This document shows, piece by piece, positions 20,975 through 32,565 of a stretch of 64,000 nucleotides of DNA. The notes beneath the pieces were generated by a model. It had not been told where the DNA came from, ran no database searches, and was given only the letters and a program-made list of their open reading frames with translations. The position numbers were made by a program, and so were the translations under genes. Positions within the stretch are counted from its first letter, which is position 1. Every line of letters begins with the position of its first letter. Origin of the DNA: Limnephilus marmoratus (Eukaryota > Arthropoda > Insecta > Trichoptera > Limnephilidae); the NCBI GenBank assembly GCA_917880885.1, contig OU862910.1:13652710-13716709 (forward strand), in the 5' to 3' direction.

Positions 20975-23900
20975 AACCCAACCACCCGGGCCATCCTCCC
21001 CATAGGCCGAAGGAATGGTCGGAATGGTTGGAACACGTCAAATTCTTCAAACAGGCCTTACCCCTCTCTACAGTTTGCTGCAAACAGGCAATAGACAGTA
21101 GACCCTTCGCGCATTTTTCTATAAACAATGTGGTTTTTTCTGGTCTCCTCGACAGCGGCGCGTCTGTCAGCTGTCTGGGCGACAACGCTCACACCTTATT
21201 CACAAACTGTGGTTTTAAAATGGAAGAACATTCTTCACATGTCACCACGGCAGACAACGCTTCACAACGTGTCATTGGTTCTCTCACCCTGCCGATCAAT
21301 TGCGACACAAAAACAGTTTGGATCAAATTTCTGGTTGTACCTACAATCTCACAAAAATTTATCCTGGGAGTGGACTTTTGGATGGCTTTCAAAATTGCTC
21401 CACAGTTGTTTAACAACCCCTCCGTCCCTCCCCAAGTGAACGAAATCCGTACAGTAATACCGTACGAAAATTTGAACCCCCTACAAACAAATCAGTTGGA
21501 TCAGATGATCAACAAGTTTGAATCAATCTCCTTCGAAAGGTGCGGTTTAGGCTTAACCAACTTAGTAGAACACCACATAAAAACAACAGGCCCCCCAATC
21601 AAACAAAGGTATTATAACCTCGCTCCACAAAAATTAAAAATTCTAGAAAAAGAATTGGACGATATGTTAAGAATGGGAGTGGTGGTACCCAGCCGCAGTG
21701 CATGGACCAACCCCACCTTAATAGTTTCAAAGAAAGACGGCTCGGCCCGTTTCTGCCTCGATAGCAGACGCCTCAACGCATGTACAGTGTCAGACGCCTA
21801 CCCCCTCCCCTTGGTCAACTCCATCCTCGACAGACTTCGAAACGCTAAATACATCTCATCAATAGATTTGAGCAAAGCTTTCTGGCAAATACCCTTGGAT
21901 CCCAGCTCCTGCGAAAAAACTGCCTTCGTAGTGCCTGGCAGGGGTATGTTTCACTTTAAAAGGCTACCCTTCGGTTTAAAAAACAGCCCAGCGGAGCTAC
22001 AAAGGCTCATGGATAAATTGTTTGGCCCAGAGTTCGATAACAACTTATTTTGCTACCTGGATGACTTGATCATCATCAGCGATACTTTTGAAAAACATAT
22101 ACTCATACTAGAAAAGGTTTTTCAACAACTCAAACAAGCCGGTTTGACTATCAACCTAAAGAAATCGGAATTCTGCAAACATCGCCTACGATACTTGGGC
22201 TTCATAGTAGATGAAGAAGGCCTAAGAACCGACCCCGCAAAAGTTGCGGCTATGACAAATTTTCCCCGGCCCACGAATGCAAAAGAGGTAAAAGCTTTCC
22301 TCGGACTCACCGGTTATTACCGAAGATTCATTAAAAATTTCTCAACACTCGCGGCGCCGCTCAACAAAATCACGGGCGTCCGTAAAGGTACCAGTAACTT
22401 TGCCTGGTCCGCAGAGACCGAGTCAGCATTCAACTCCCTGAAGGAAGCTCTTCAATCAGCCCCGGTACTGAATTGTCCTGACTTCAACCTCCCCTTTACG
22501 ATCCACTCGGACGCATCAAACGTCGGAATCGGAGGAGTCCTCACTCAGAATTTTACGGACGGCGAACACCCCGTGGCATATTTCTCTCGCACCCTAAACA
22601 AGCACGAAAAAAACTACGGAATCACCGAGAGAGAATTATTAGCAGTCATGGAATCCATTCAACATTTCCGCGGATACATTGAGGGCAGTAAGTTTACCGT
22701 GATTACAGACCATAGCAGCCTAAAGTGGCTGATCTCGCTAGACAATCCCTCTGGAAGATTGGCTCGCTGGTCGTCCCGCCTATCCCAATATACCTTCGAC
22801 GTCATCCACCGTAAAGGTGCAGATAATATCGTCCCGGATGCCCTTTCTATAATCGAGATTGCAATACTAAATGCCGAATTATCCAATTCTAGTCTCCCCA
22901 CAAAAGATTTATGGTATCAAAAAATCTTCCAAGGATGCAGTAACAACCCACAAAAGTTTCCGAATTTTACAATTAAAAACGGACAATTATACCGCAACTG
23001 TAAGCCACCACTGTCAATCTTAGAGGATTATGCCTGGAAAATGGTAGTCCCTCTCGAAAATAGAGAACAGGTTATTATCAATAACCACAGTGCCGTAGAT
23101 TCCATACACCCTGGAACCTTTAAAACATATAAAAAAATATCTCAAAGATATTATTGGCCTGGTCTATTCAAACAAGTTCGTTCATACATCTCCAAATGCG
23201 ACATCTGTAAGGCATACAAACACAGTACGGCACCACCGTCTGGTCTAATGGGCAACCCCAAACGTGCCGATAGACCACTTCAATCCTTCTCAATGGACCT
23301 CATCGGACCTTTCCCTAGAAGCTACGCCGGTTACATGCATATACTCAGTGTGGTGGATGTCTTTTCCAAATATTGCTGGTTGTTTCCTCTGAAAAGGGCG
23401 ACCGCAGCAGCAATAACCAATCTATTAGAAAAGCATATTTTCATACCCTACGGTATTCCTCGTACTATAATATGCGACAATGGCAAACAATTTATAGCTC
23501 TAGAATTTAAAGAGTTTTTGTCTAAATATGGTATAAAGGATGTATTCTACAATACCCTTTACACCCCACAGAACAACACCGTCGAACGATACAACCAGAC
23601 CATAAACACGGCTCTGGCAATTCTGGTTGGCAAGGACCAACGTACATGGTGCAAAAAATTAGACAAAATACAAGCAGCCATGAACAACACGGTGAACCTC
23701 GCTACAGGCTATACACCATTTTTTCTCAAACACGGCATGGAGCAAGTAGTTCACGGTTCATTACACCCTGACATTTGCCTTCCACCCACCCCTTCCTCCA
23801 CAGCAGACCCCGCAGCAAATTACGCCCACCGCTTGGAGGAACTCTCCGCTATCTATAGTGAAATAACAGACGCTCTACTATTGGCCCACCAAAAGAGCGC

Positions 23901-24267
23901 CGACAGGTATAACCTTCGCAGAAAGCACGTCACGTTCAAGGAAGAAGACATCGTTTGGAGAAGAAACAACACTTTGTCGCAAGGTGCGCTGTACTTCTCT
24001 GCCAAATTGGCACCTCGCTTTGTAAAAACGAAAGTTCTAAAAAAGATCTCAGACCTTGTTTATCGATTGTCTGACATCTCTGGTAAACACATCGGAAATT
24101 ACCATGTGAAAGACATTGTAAAAATTGGGAATACGGAATCAGTAAATTCCATCACATCAAGTTCTCAGGCGTTATCAAATTGGCAAAACATGCATCTTGT
24201 TAACCCTGATCATCATTACGCCTCTGACCTCTCTTGGCCAGTCGTCAATGAGTGCGATGCGGTCTAG
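20947..24267 (+). CDS. pol: Ty3/gypsy Pol polyprotein (protease, RT, RNase H, integrase)
   Basis: This is an uninterrupted frame of 1106 codons. The ATG at 20947 is probably not a real start; pol is expected to be made from gag by -1 frameshifting at 20965-20971. Domains in order: aspartic protease with DSGA at residues 69-72; reverse transcriptase with YLDD at 370-373; RNase H with D522, E561/E563 and D588; integrase with zinc-binding CDIC at 751-754 and the D784, D844, E880 catalytic triad (35 residues between D844 and E880); then a basic C-terminal region ending near a VYRLSD segment, like the GPY/F module. The enzymes copy the RNA into DNA and insert it. All catalytic residues that I can place are present, unlike gag, which a SINE has split. 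No 3' LTR follows: a hAT MITE starts 31 bp after the stop. The exact gypsy clade is not assigned. Confidence 0.93.
20965..21031 (+). promoter_or_regulatory. Programmed -1 ribosomal frameshift signal, gag to pol
   Basis: The heptamer A-AAA-AAC (20965-20971) is a canonical X-XXY-YYZ slippery site and is in the gag reading frame. The gag stop TAG follows immediately. Slipping back one base enters the pol frame at KKLEPN. Six bases further, CCAACCA (20978-20984) can pair perfectly with TGGTTGG (21025-21031), giving a stem at the usual distance from the heptamer, though with a 40-nt loop that may fold further. Confidence 0.8.
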
Positions 24268-24290
24268 ATATACACATTTCGGATAAAGAT

Positions 24291-25058
24291 ATATTAATCA
24301 GGGATATTATGGATATGAAATTTCGGATCTGGATATGGATACGGATATAGGAATAATTTTATACCGGTTTCGGATACGGATACGGATACGAAATTATTTC
24401 GGATTATCCGCTAGTTTCGGATAATTTCGGTTACGGATATTAGAATTTTAAAATTATAAAGGTAAAACACAAATAGCAAGATTTGACTTTTATTTCTAGT
24501 CTATATTACGATTTATTTTTAAAATCAGTCAAATAAATTACTATTATTATAGCCACTTGTAGCTATGTAGGTACCTATGAAGGTATGAACTAAAAATACA
24601 AAAAAAATTACAATAAACAAAAATTATATTGTAATAAAACCTTGGTACATTTTTCCTGTAATCTAAGTATATACACAAAAACAGTTCTCAATGAATTTTG
24701 TAAATAATAAAAATTGTAGTTCTTATATTAAAAATTGAGCAAAGGTAAATTAAACTTAACAAAAGAAATTTTGCAGCTTTATATTAGTAAGTAGGTAGAT
24801 AATAATTTTTAATGTTTGTACACCCACAATCACAAAATAAATCATAAACAATGCAAATTGCAAGAGACACGCGCGGCTTGTGACGGCTCGACCGGGCAAA
24901 ATAAACAAAAACCTGTCATTTAGACTCCGCCTTTATCCAAAACTATCCGAAACTTTTATATCGGTTTCGGTTACGGTTACGTATATATTTTTTTTTATTT
25001 CGGATATCCGATAGTTTCGGTTACGGTTACGGAGCTCCATAACATCCCTAATATTAAT
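24291..25058. mobile_element. hAT-type MITE with 8-bp TSD (copy 2)
   Basis: A 752-bp element (24299-25050) is flanked by exact ATATTAAT duplications (24291-24298, 25051-25058). The ends are inverted: CAGGGATATTATGGA against TAGGGATGTTATGGA. Subterminal regions are dense in CGGATA / TTTCGGTTACGG units on both sides. There is no transposase. In size and layout it parallels 1432-2181, with different end sequences. It inserted 24 bp after the gypsy pol stop codon, counting to its TSD. Confidence 0.88.
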
Positions 25059-25934
25059 CAATATAATAAATTTTATACCTACTTTATCGCTTGTCTGAAT
25101 CGTTCCTCTAATGAGTTATAATTTTGAAAATCAAAGGAAATTCCAGTTCTAGAGGTCATTGTACGGGAGTTATGTACAGGCACACTTCACCGAAATTATT
25201 ATTTTTAATTTAATATACCAAGTAATTTTTTTTTACCAAATTGGCCAGAGGATCTAAATAAGAAAGTTTTGGCAAAAGTTTTGGTAAAGTTTCTAAACGT
25301 TTGTTTGGTACTGCATAGAGAAAGGTTGACATCTTTTAGCACAATTTTTGTTTCCAGTGATACATCATTTTAAAAACGATAAATTAGGTACTATTCCTCT
25401 GAAGCATCCTTATTTATTCACTTCCCCTACCTCTCCCGACCTTGCGGTTTTCTTATTAAAGAAGATATCGAAATTTCTTTTGAATAAATCACATTAAGCG
25501 ATTCCTGGAATTTTCCGGGGATTCAATATAAATTTTATCCACTTCTCTTTGTATTCATGAGTGTCTTGAACACAATTTTATTGCCGGTACCAAAAATATG
25601 AATTCAGTCAATTGAAGACAAGTTTATTTTATTTGAAAGACTATATTCCAGGCAAAGAGCTTCAAACGAGAAAAACAAAAGACCTTTTCAAGAAATACCT
25701 ACTATTATTACTGAATATTTTGTCAAGTTTTTTTCTCTTTATAAAATGCGAGAAGTGTTGATATTTATTTGCATTTACAGAGTGCTTTTATACCGTGAAA
25801 TGTTTTTTACAGTACATTTAGTGTAAAAGTAATGTGTTTTTTTTTTACGGGAAAACGAAGACTTTGTAGAAAATAGAAGAGCTTATTCGCATATTCACAG
25901 CTTACAAGACATAGGGAAGATCACTATGCTTTTT
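25059..25934. other. Unassigned stretch downstream of pol
   Basis: A 3' LTR for the gypsy element would be expected in this area, but nothing here resembles the LTR at 17118-17819 or other upstream sequence. No frame or element was recognised. Confidence 0.5.
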
Positions 25935-25998
25935 TTTATATTAACTCCCCCAGGGATTTCCCTCAGGGCCTATGTCATCTGGGATGCTGTAGGGAAAA
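25935..25998 (-). mobile_element. LINE or SINE B 3' tail fragment
   Basis: A T-run (25931-25937), then TTAACTCCCCCAGGGA, TTTCCCTCAGGGCCTATG and TCATCTGGGATGCTGT match the shared LINE/SINE B tail on the minus strand. The inner part of the hairpin is shortened. It is too short to say which family it came from. Confidence 0.6.
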
Positions 25999-26018
25999 TA
26001 TGATTTCTTGAAGATTCA

Positions 26019-26595
26019 ATAAAAGTAATCTTCTTCTTCTTGTGCCCTGTCCGTTCAACGGACGTTGGCTATCATGTTGGCTAGGCGGACTTAGTTTACT
26101 GCGGCCCTGAACAGCTTCACGGTAGACTGGCCAAACCACTGTTCTTTTCATTTTATCTTGATAGCAGCTGACCGGGAAATTTTTAGCACCCCTGCCCCAT
26201 TTAAGGGGCGCCCGTACTCGGGGCCGTTGTATTTATCAGCCATTACCATGATTTTTCCTGGGAAGATATAATGAGGTAGTTTCCCGTTGTTTTCCTCATG
26301 GCAGTATTGCAACCGGTTAGATAAATACGTTATCATCGCTTGCAAAATGTTGATACCAAGCCGTACCGAAGTTACTCTTCTCCGCCTTGATTCAATACTG
26401 CCAGGTACTGCTGCCCTCTAGCAGTGGATCTCTCTTAGTCTGACTCCTCATCTGTGACCTGTCTGGCTTGGGAGGCCCTTCTGGTAGTTACACTACCGCC
26501 AGCATAGCTCTCAGAGTCCTTGGAATACTCAAGCCTCCTCACCTCGACAAGGTGGAGATCCCATCGAGGAGGTAATAGAGGAGATAAAAGTAATC
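26019..26595 (-). mobile_element. Internally deleted RTE-type LINE with 12-bp TSD
   Basis: The 553-bp insert (26031-26583) lies between exact copies of ATAAAAGTAATC (26019-26030 and 26584-26595). On the minus strand it begins with a 5' leader of RTE-like character (CCACCTTGTCGAGGTGAGGA, then GAGAGCTATGCTGGCGG). It passes through a short frame (26148-26345) and then jumps to the polymerase C-terminus (WFGQST, KLFRAA, RLANMIANVR through a stop). It finishes with the same 3' UTR and GAA-repeat tail as the LINE at 10568-11456. Endonuclease and RT are missing. Both natural ends plus a TSD suggest it moved as a miniature, using enzymes from a full element. Confidence 0.7.
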
Positions 26596-28559
26596 CAGAA
26601 GCAAAAAGTAATTCATACTACGCCAGCCAATATTCCTCCGAGATCTTTGACCAAATTTAACAAAGCATCTATAAAAATAATGTTAATACAATACAACAAC
26701 TTATACCGAATGATTTTTGGTTGTTTTGGTACTCCTGGGCACTGATACCTTTGAAGAAGGGCGCATTCCCTTATTTCGAGGACTAATAAAAAAATAGCCC
26801 CGAGTGAAAACACTCTTGTGGAGGCATCACTTCTGGTAGGCTCCCATGTACGAACGAATTTTAACTTTGTTTTTATCTTTTGTTTATGTATTATTACTTA
26901 TATTTTAATTTGTTTTCTTTTTCTGTGTATTATCTTACAATATTTTTTTATTTTACTTTGATACTATCATCACTATATGTAATATGGGCTCGTGGGATCA
27001 CACCAACCGCCCCGAGATCTGAAAAAAACAAGAAAAAACAAGAAAAAAAACACAGAGCTGGTCAATTCGATGACAGGGTGAAATTTCACAAGCTTTTATG
27101 AAACATAATACATAATCACACGGGGATGGAATTATACATGGACTATATTACATATGGAGATAATACACCTACTGGAAATACTTTTAATTTTATCTGATCT
27201 ATCTGGTTTAATAGGCTTAAATTGACGTTTGTGCTAAATAAATTTCTTGTTTAAAAATAGGAAAAAGTTAGGATAAGTTAGGTATTCTAGAATTTGTAAA
27301 TCCACTAGATGTAATTCTTCCCGTGTGCAATATTTTCCAAGTGTTTTTCATAAGTCTTTCGTGTTAATCTGTATTCAAAATTATACTTACGTACTACCTC
27401 CTTATGTATTGTAAGTTCCTCCCGGCTTAAAATGAGTCGTGTAACTCACCGGGATTGCATCAGAGAGAAATAAAAATAATAAAAAAATTAAAATCTAGAA
27501 TAGAAAAGGGAAGTGCGAAGCGATAGCTTTTAAGAATCGGCCAATCGGTGGATATTTGAGGGAAATTTATAATCATTTCAAATTTATACAAAAAGTGGAA
27601 TATTAATAACGTTTTTATACTAATTACTACTACCTACTTCAGAAACTTTTTTTTGTAAATAATTATATTCAAAAACATGTTCTTAATCATTTTATGGAGG
27701 AAAGATTCGTGAATTTAGCCCTAACATTATCATAAAGAGTGAATTAGATTAAGTTGAGGACCGATTATAGTGCAAAAAAATATATACAAACTCTGTGGCT
27801 CGTTCTTCCTGCATCCTCACTTTCCCACAGAGATAAGAGGGGAGAATCTCCAACAAAACAAATGCTCAAAAAATAATACACAAATTTCAACAGTTTTGTA
27901 ACAAAAACCGAGAATTTGCTTGTTGCTAGTTTAGAGTTCTCAGTAATAATGTGAACTTTCCGATGAGCTTTTAGAGAATACTCGTTAAAATTTCTGATTT
28001 AGAGATCAAGTCTTGGTAGCACGCTAAGATAATGCCCAGAAACGTTTTCATCTCTTTTGATTGGGATATAATTCCACGGAGGTCTCTAGTTAAATATATG
28101 TATCTCCTTTTATGTTATGATATTTATATTGCGCTGCCCGGTATATCAGTGGTAGGTACCTACAATAAAACACAAGCAAAATAATATTGAGAAAGAAAAA
28201 AACTAGGGAGTAGGTACTTACCCAGTTATATTAGTATTATTGAGTTGACAACCGAAAGGTCTATTTAAAGGTTAAAATTGTGTTGAAATGATTAAATTAA
28301 AAATCTTTTTTAAGACGAAAACGCCGAATGAATCGGTGTTATTTAACAATTAATTCGTTAATTTTATTCTAATTACATTATACTATAATATTACATTATA
28401 CAAAGTTTTATAATTTGTTTATAATTTGTGAACATCAAAACTTTTATAAAAAACTTATTTTTAAGTGAACATAATACGTGGTAGATTATATAAGAAAAGA
28501 TAAACGTAATACAAAATAATAATATAAGGTCACGATGCATAATCATTATCATCATCATT
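26596..28559. other. Unassigned stretch of 2 kb, possible LINE 3' end
   Basis: The only structure seen is TCCCGG...CCGGGA around a short loop at about 27420-27455, shortly before an A-rich end (27465-27490). That layout would fit a LINE or SINE 3' end, but no matching coding fragment lies upstream. A 73-residue frame at 26880-27101 has no relatives that I recognise. Confidence 0.35.
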
Positions 28560-29152
28560 AGGTACATAGAATAAAATGAAGTCGCTCAAAATGTATGTGC
28601 GCGTTAATCTTTTAAACTACGCAACGGATTTTCATGCGGTTTTCACCAATAGATAGAGTGATTGAAGAGAAATGTTTTTATGTATAATACATGTAAATTA
28701 TATTAGAGAAAAGCCGAGAAATTCAAAGAAAACATATTTTTGTGCGATTTAAAACGTCTGGCGGGCCGTACTATAGTCACTTTTGAAATTCGTTCTACGG
28801 AAGAAATTGGAAAATAGATGTCCTAGAGTAAGTAGGTATTTGATTTTCCCTTTTCAAATATCCAGTGTTGCATTGCAAGCATTGTATAAATAGTGGCGAT
28901 CGCTCGAATTGCATTACATAGTATAAAATGAAGTCGCGCAAAATGTATGTGCGCATCTTTTAAACTACGAAACAGATATTCATACGGTTTTCACCAATAG
29001 ATAGAGTTATTATAGTAGAAAAAAGCCGAGAAATTCAAATATTCAATTCAGGCAGCGGGCAGCTGGCAAGCGGGTGGTGTGGATTTTATGAAAGTTGGGT
29101 AATGGCGTTGTGTTTCGTTAGCCACAGCAACGTGTGGCCGGGTCTGCTAGTT
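28560..29152 (-). repeat. Repeat Y, two minus-strand copies in tandem
   Basis: Two blocks, at about 28568-28730 and 28925-29152, both start with ATAAAATGAAGTCGC and AAAATGTATGTGCGC, then AACTACG and TTTCACCAATAGATAGAG, the reverse of the repeat Y 3' block. The second runs on to CACAGCAACGTGTGGCCGGG, the reverse of the family start seen at 4842. The tandem order suggests duplication or repeated insertion. Confidence 0.6.
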
Positions 29153-29365
29153 TATGAATATAAGGAATAGAAAGGGGCCGAGATGACTCCCTTGTGGTAG
29201 ACTACTAGCTACATAAAATAACTTTTGGAATATTTAATTTTGTTAAAAAAAATTCTATTAGACGAGTAACTTGAGAACCAATTTTGCCTCTCAGTTCAAA
29301 TGCGTTCAGTTTACTAAGTAATAATTTATGGGATACTTTATCAAAAATATGTGCCTACAGATAAG
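29153..29365 (-). pseudogene. LINE reverse transcriptase fragment (motifs A and B)
   Basis: Minus-strand translation gives FDKVSHKLLLSKLNAFELRG, the motif A region of a non-LTR RT. After about 25 codons it gives SLPQGSHLGPFLFLIFIN, motif B with the invariant PQG. A frame change separates them. Catalytic motif C and everything else are missing. The left end meets repeat Y at about 29152. Confidence 0.75.
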
Positions 29366-29467
29366 TGAACTTTTTTGTTTGTAAAATATTCGTATTTATG
29401 TTAAGGTAAAATAATAGGTTAGTAGCAATTAACCTTCCGGCAATGAAATGAGCGTACGTACTATATG

Positions 29468-29750
29468 CTGGGCGTGCTCCAGAGTGAAAGATACTTTCGT
29501 TATCGAAAAACGATACTTTAAGTAACTTTAGCCGTGTTCGGTAACATGATTTGAACAACCAGGTATTTCTCTACCTTCTTCTTTCCCATCTGCTTCCTAC
29601 TACTTTTAACCTCACAACATACCCCAATTGGTGATGCTATTGAACCACTCAAAGATATTTAAATATCTTTGGTCACGTGGCTATGGATCCCACTGTCCCA
29701 CAATTCCTGGTTGGGAGACGTTGGTGCTCTTGTGCGGTATTAAAAAAAGT
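29468..29750 (+). mobile_element. SINE A copy 5 (head missing)
   Basis: The match begins in the body (GTGCTCCAGAGTGAAAGATA) and continues to CCCCAATTGGTGATGC and TTCTTGTGCGGTATTAAAAA. The tRNA-like head is not present, and the 3' half has an unrelated 40-bp stretch around 29645-29690. Confidence 0.7.
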
Positions 29751-31145
29751 AAGGTAATTTCAGGGACTAAAATTCTGGACAGTACCGTGAATATGTAGTG
29801 ACTTTTTACAAAAAACGAAAACTGATTTAGTAATAGGTTAAATAATATATTTAAACTTCCACTGTAAAGCAGTAAAACTAGGCTTGCGCAAAGACATGCG
29901 TATTTTATAACACCAAAAATATATAATGCTCTCTATAAGACTACAGAAATTGAATGTAAAAAATATCCTCCTACAGCAAATATAAAAATATGTTAAAGTC
30001 TTGGATAAATATCATTGATACAAACGATTACTGTAACATCTGACCTGATGTAACTTAACATGTCTGGTGTCGCGAAACTGCGACTCCACTGTAAATTGGC
30101 GGTAAGTGCTGCAGAGCAAAGCCTATGCAACCCTCGAAGGACCAGTCCCGACACTACGTGATCGCTAAGTTTTACGGGACGATTAAATAGCATACACTCG
30201 CAAACCTGATGGATAGTCAGTCGATAGTTCAGATCTGTGCTTTTGGAAAATTAGATAAGCCCAGATTGGAAAAGGGAAAATAGGACTCACCATTGCAGAT
30301 GGGGCCTCGCTGATCTCCAGTTTGTGGTGTACACTTCACAATGTTTAATTAATTTAAAAATCGCAATATTCTTATAGCAAGAGGTTACGATACATGCGCC
30401 CTGTCTGAGATGTTATTTTGCACTGAACAGCAAAGTACACTGTCACCTCTCCAAAGTTGAGTATGTAGTTTCTTGCAACAATTTTTGATGGTGGCTTTTA
30501 GGATGGAAAGATTAGGTAGGTGGGATAAATTTAGGATTTTGACATATGCTACCCACCAAGTCTGCGAATGCAATACTTAATCAATCTTATTTTTTAAACT
30601 TTACAAAGAGAATTTTAACAAGTTAAAAACAACACAAGTATACCTACCCACGATCTGGCGAAGCCTACGTGGGATTTTTTTCGGTTAATCTGCTAATTGT
30701 ATTTTTTTTTACTTTTTAAATGTCTATATAAAAAAGCCTGTATGTATTGTAAAATTACACCAATGAATGTACCAAAAAAAATTATAATAAAGAAAAAAAA
30801 CTTTGAAACTAACCAATCACGCGATAAGAAGCAAAATGCTTTAAAATTTTATCCACTTACTTTCATAGTTATTCTAGTTCCCAGTATTTCTCTTCTCAGT
30901 CCGCTTCGAGGCCCAAACTTGATAAAACTTTATAAACCCTTCTTTGGGGCGGAAACACTGAAAATAAGCGGTTTAATATTGCAAACACCAACCCTGTCTA
31001 AGTTCAGGATGCAAGATCCTCGCCAATACTTGCAATGGGGTGCTTTCCTTCCTGTGATACGGATTGTCAATCTTACATTCAATCATACCTACACTAATAA
31101 CATGTTTATAATATATACAGCATTTTATATAATATATGTGTTTTA
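29751..31145. other. Unassigned stretch of 1.4 kb
   Basis: Frames at 29993-30193, 30385-30573 and 30697-31230 show no recognisable domains, and the last runs into SINE A copy 6. No repeats were found. Confidence 0.5.
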
Positions 31146-31530
31146 TTTTGACGGGCTCCGTAATTTAGGAGTAAGGCTCTCGACTAGAAATTCCAAGATT
31201 GCGGGTTCGAATCCCCGCCTGCAAAAGTAAATTTTATTCGTTTGATTTGTGTTATGTCAAATTAATAATTTAAAATAATATGTGTATATCGTAATTGCGG
31301 CACTTTCCAGAGAGGAAGATACTATCACTATCGTCCTGGTGTAAGACCCCACTGAGAATTGAAACATGGCTTGAAATAGCTTTATCCGAGTTTGGTGACT
31401 TACCCATCTTCCTCTACAAAATCTCCTTCCCATCCGCGCTACCTGCAGCCTAACAACATACCCCTAATTGGGGTTGCCATAGTCTCCTTGGCTCCAGATG
31501 GGAGCAGTTGAGACTATTCTATGGTATTCG
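31146..31530 (+). mobile_element. SINE A copy 6 (full length, diverged)
   Basis: The head GGGCTCCGTAATTTAGGAGT is followed by the B box GGGTTCGAATCCC, then AAAGTAAATTTTATTCG, and the body runs to the CCCTAATTGGGGTTGCCATA palindrome region and CAGTTGAGACTATTCTATGG. The A box has decayed. There is no long A tail. Confidence 0.8.
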
Positions 31531-31536
31531 ATTAAA

Positions 31537-32270
31537 ACGTGAATTAAACGTGGTCAACAGACATACCTACCACAAAATAGACCGAGATTTTGGCAAATAT
31601 TTGACAAATATCTCGGCAAACACCGGCATAATATATGCTTTGAAAAATACTTTGGAAAATATTTTGGCAAATACTTAGACATATATTGGAGTTGATATTA
31701 GAAGTCTACTATGGATTGTTAACCGCAATTCTCTATTTTTATACTTTATCTTCTTCTACGTTTAAGTACGCCAATACTTCTACATTATTTTTAAAAGTTT
31801 ATACATACTTGAGTATTTTTTTATATCGACTGAAAGAAAAAACTCCCCAATGGTTATTTTTAATAGAATTTCCTGCACTGACCATATAATTAGTCTCATA
31901 CTATAAAAAATACATAATATATAAAATTTATATAAAATATAATTTATAAAAATTATGCCATTTCCATAAAAATTATTAAGCCTTCTCTATTCGAAAATTT
32001 TGTCGAGTTGTTTGTCGAGGTATTTGCCATAGTATTTGTCAAAATATTTGACAAAATATATGCCGAAATTTTTGCCAATGTATGTATATGCCGAAGTATT
32101 TGCCTACTATTTGCCAAAACCTGAGTCAGTTATTCATGTCATTTGTCCACGTTTAATCCACGTTGCAATCGAAGTTTTTTGTCGAAATTTTTATTGATGT
32201 TTTTGCCAAAGTATTTGCTAAAATATCTGTCGAAGTATTTGCGGAAGTATATTATGCCATGCAACGTGAT
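31537..32270. mobile_element. MITE-like element with 12-bp subterminal repeats
   Basis: ACGTGAATTAAACGTGG at 31537 is inverted at 32145-32163 (CCACGTTTAATCCACGT). Between them, degenerate 12-bp units of the form TTTGCCAAAGTA / TACTTTGGCAAA occur in opposite orientation in the left and right parts, and continue to about 32250 beyond the right inverted repeat. The middle holds only AT-rich sequence. Repeated transposase-binding words near both ends are typical of non-autonomous hAT-like elements, but no TSD was found. Confidence 0.5.
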
Positions 32271-32400
32271 ACTGCAATACGCAGGTATTATTATTATTAT
32301 ATTACGTTAAATCCTATATAATGTACAGGATCATACTTACCTGGCTGTAAACAAGTTTTGCAGAAGATCTAATATTAGAAACACATGTTATTGGAGATGC

Positions 32401-32560
32401 TATTTCATCCTGGTATTTTTTTTTATTTAATATATAGGTATATAATTGTATAGTGGAGTTATATAAATTACAAAATATACTATTTCATCCTGGTATTTTT
32501 TTTTTATTTAATATATAGGTATATAATTGTATAGTGGAGTTATATTAATTACAAAATATC
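32401..32560. repeat. 80-bp tandem duplication
   Basis: Two units, 32401-32480 and 32481-32560, both begin TATTTCATCCTGG. They differ by one T in the T-run and one substitution near the end. The block lies just beyond the 3' end of a minus-strand LINE and may be part of its 3' UTR. Confidence 0.9.
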
Positions 32561-32565
32561 GGCAC

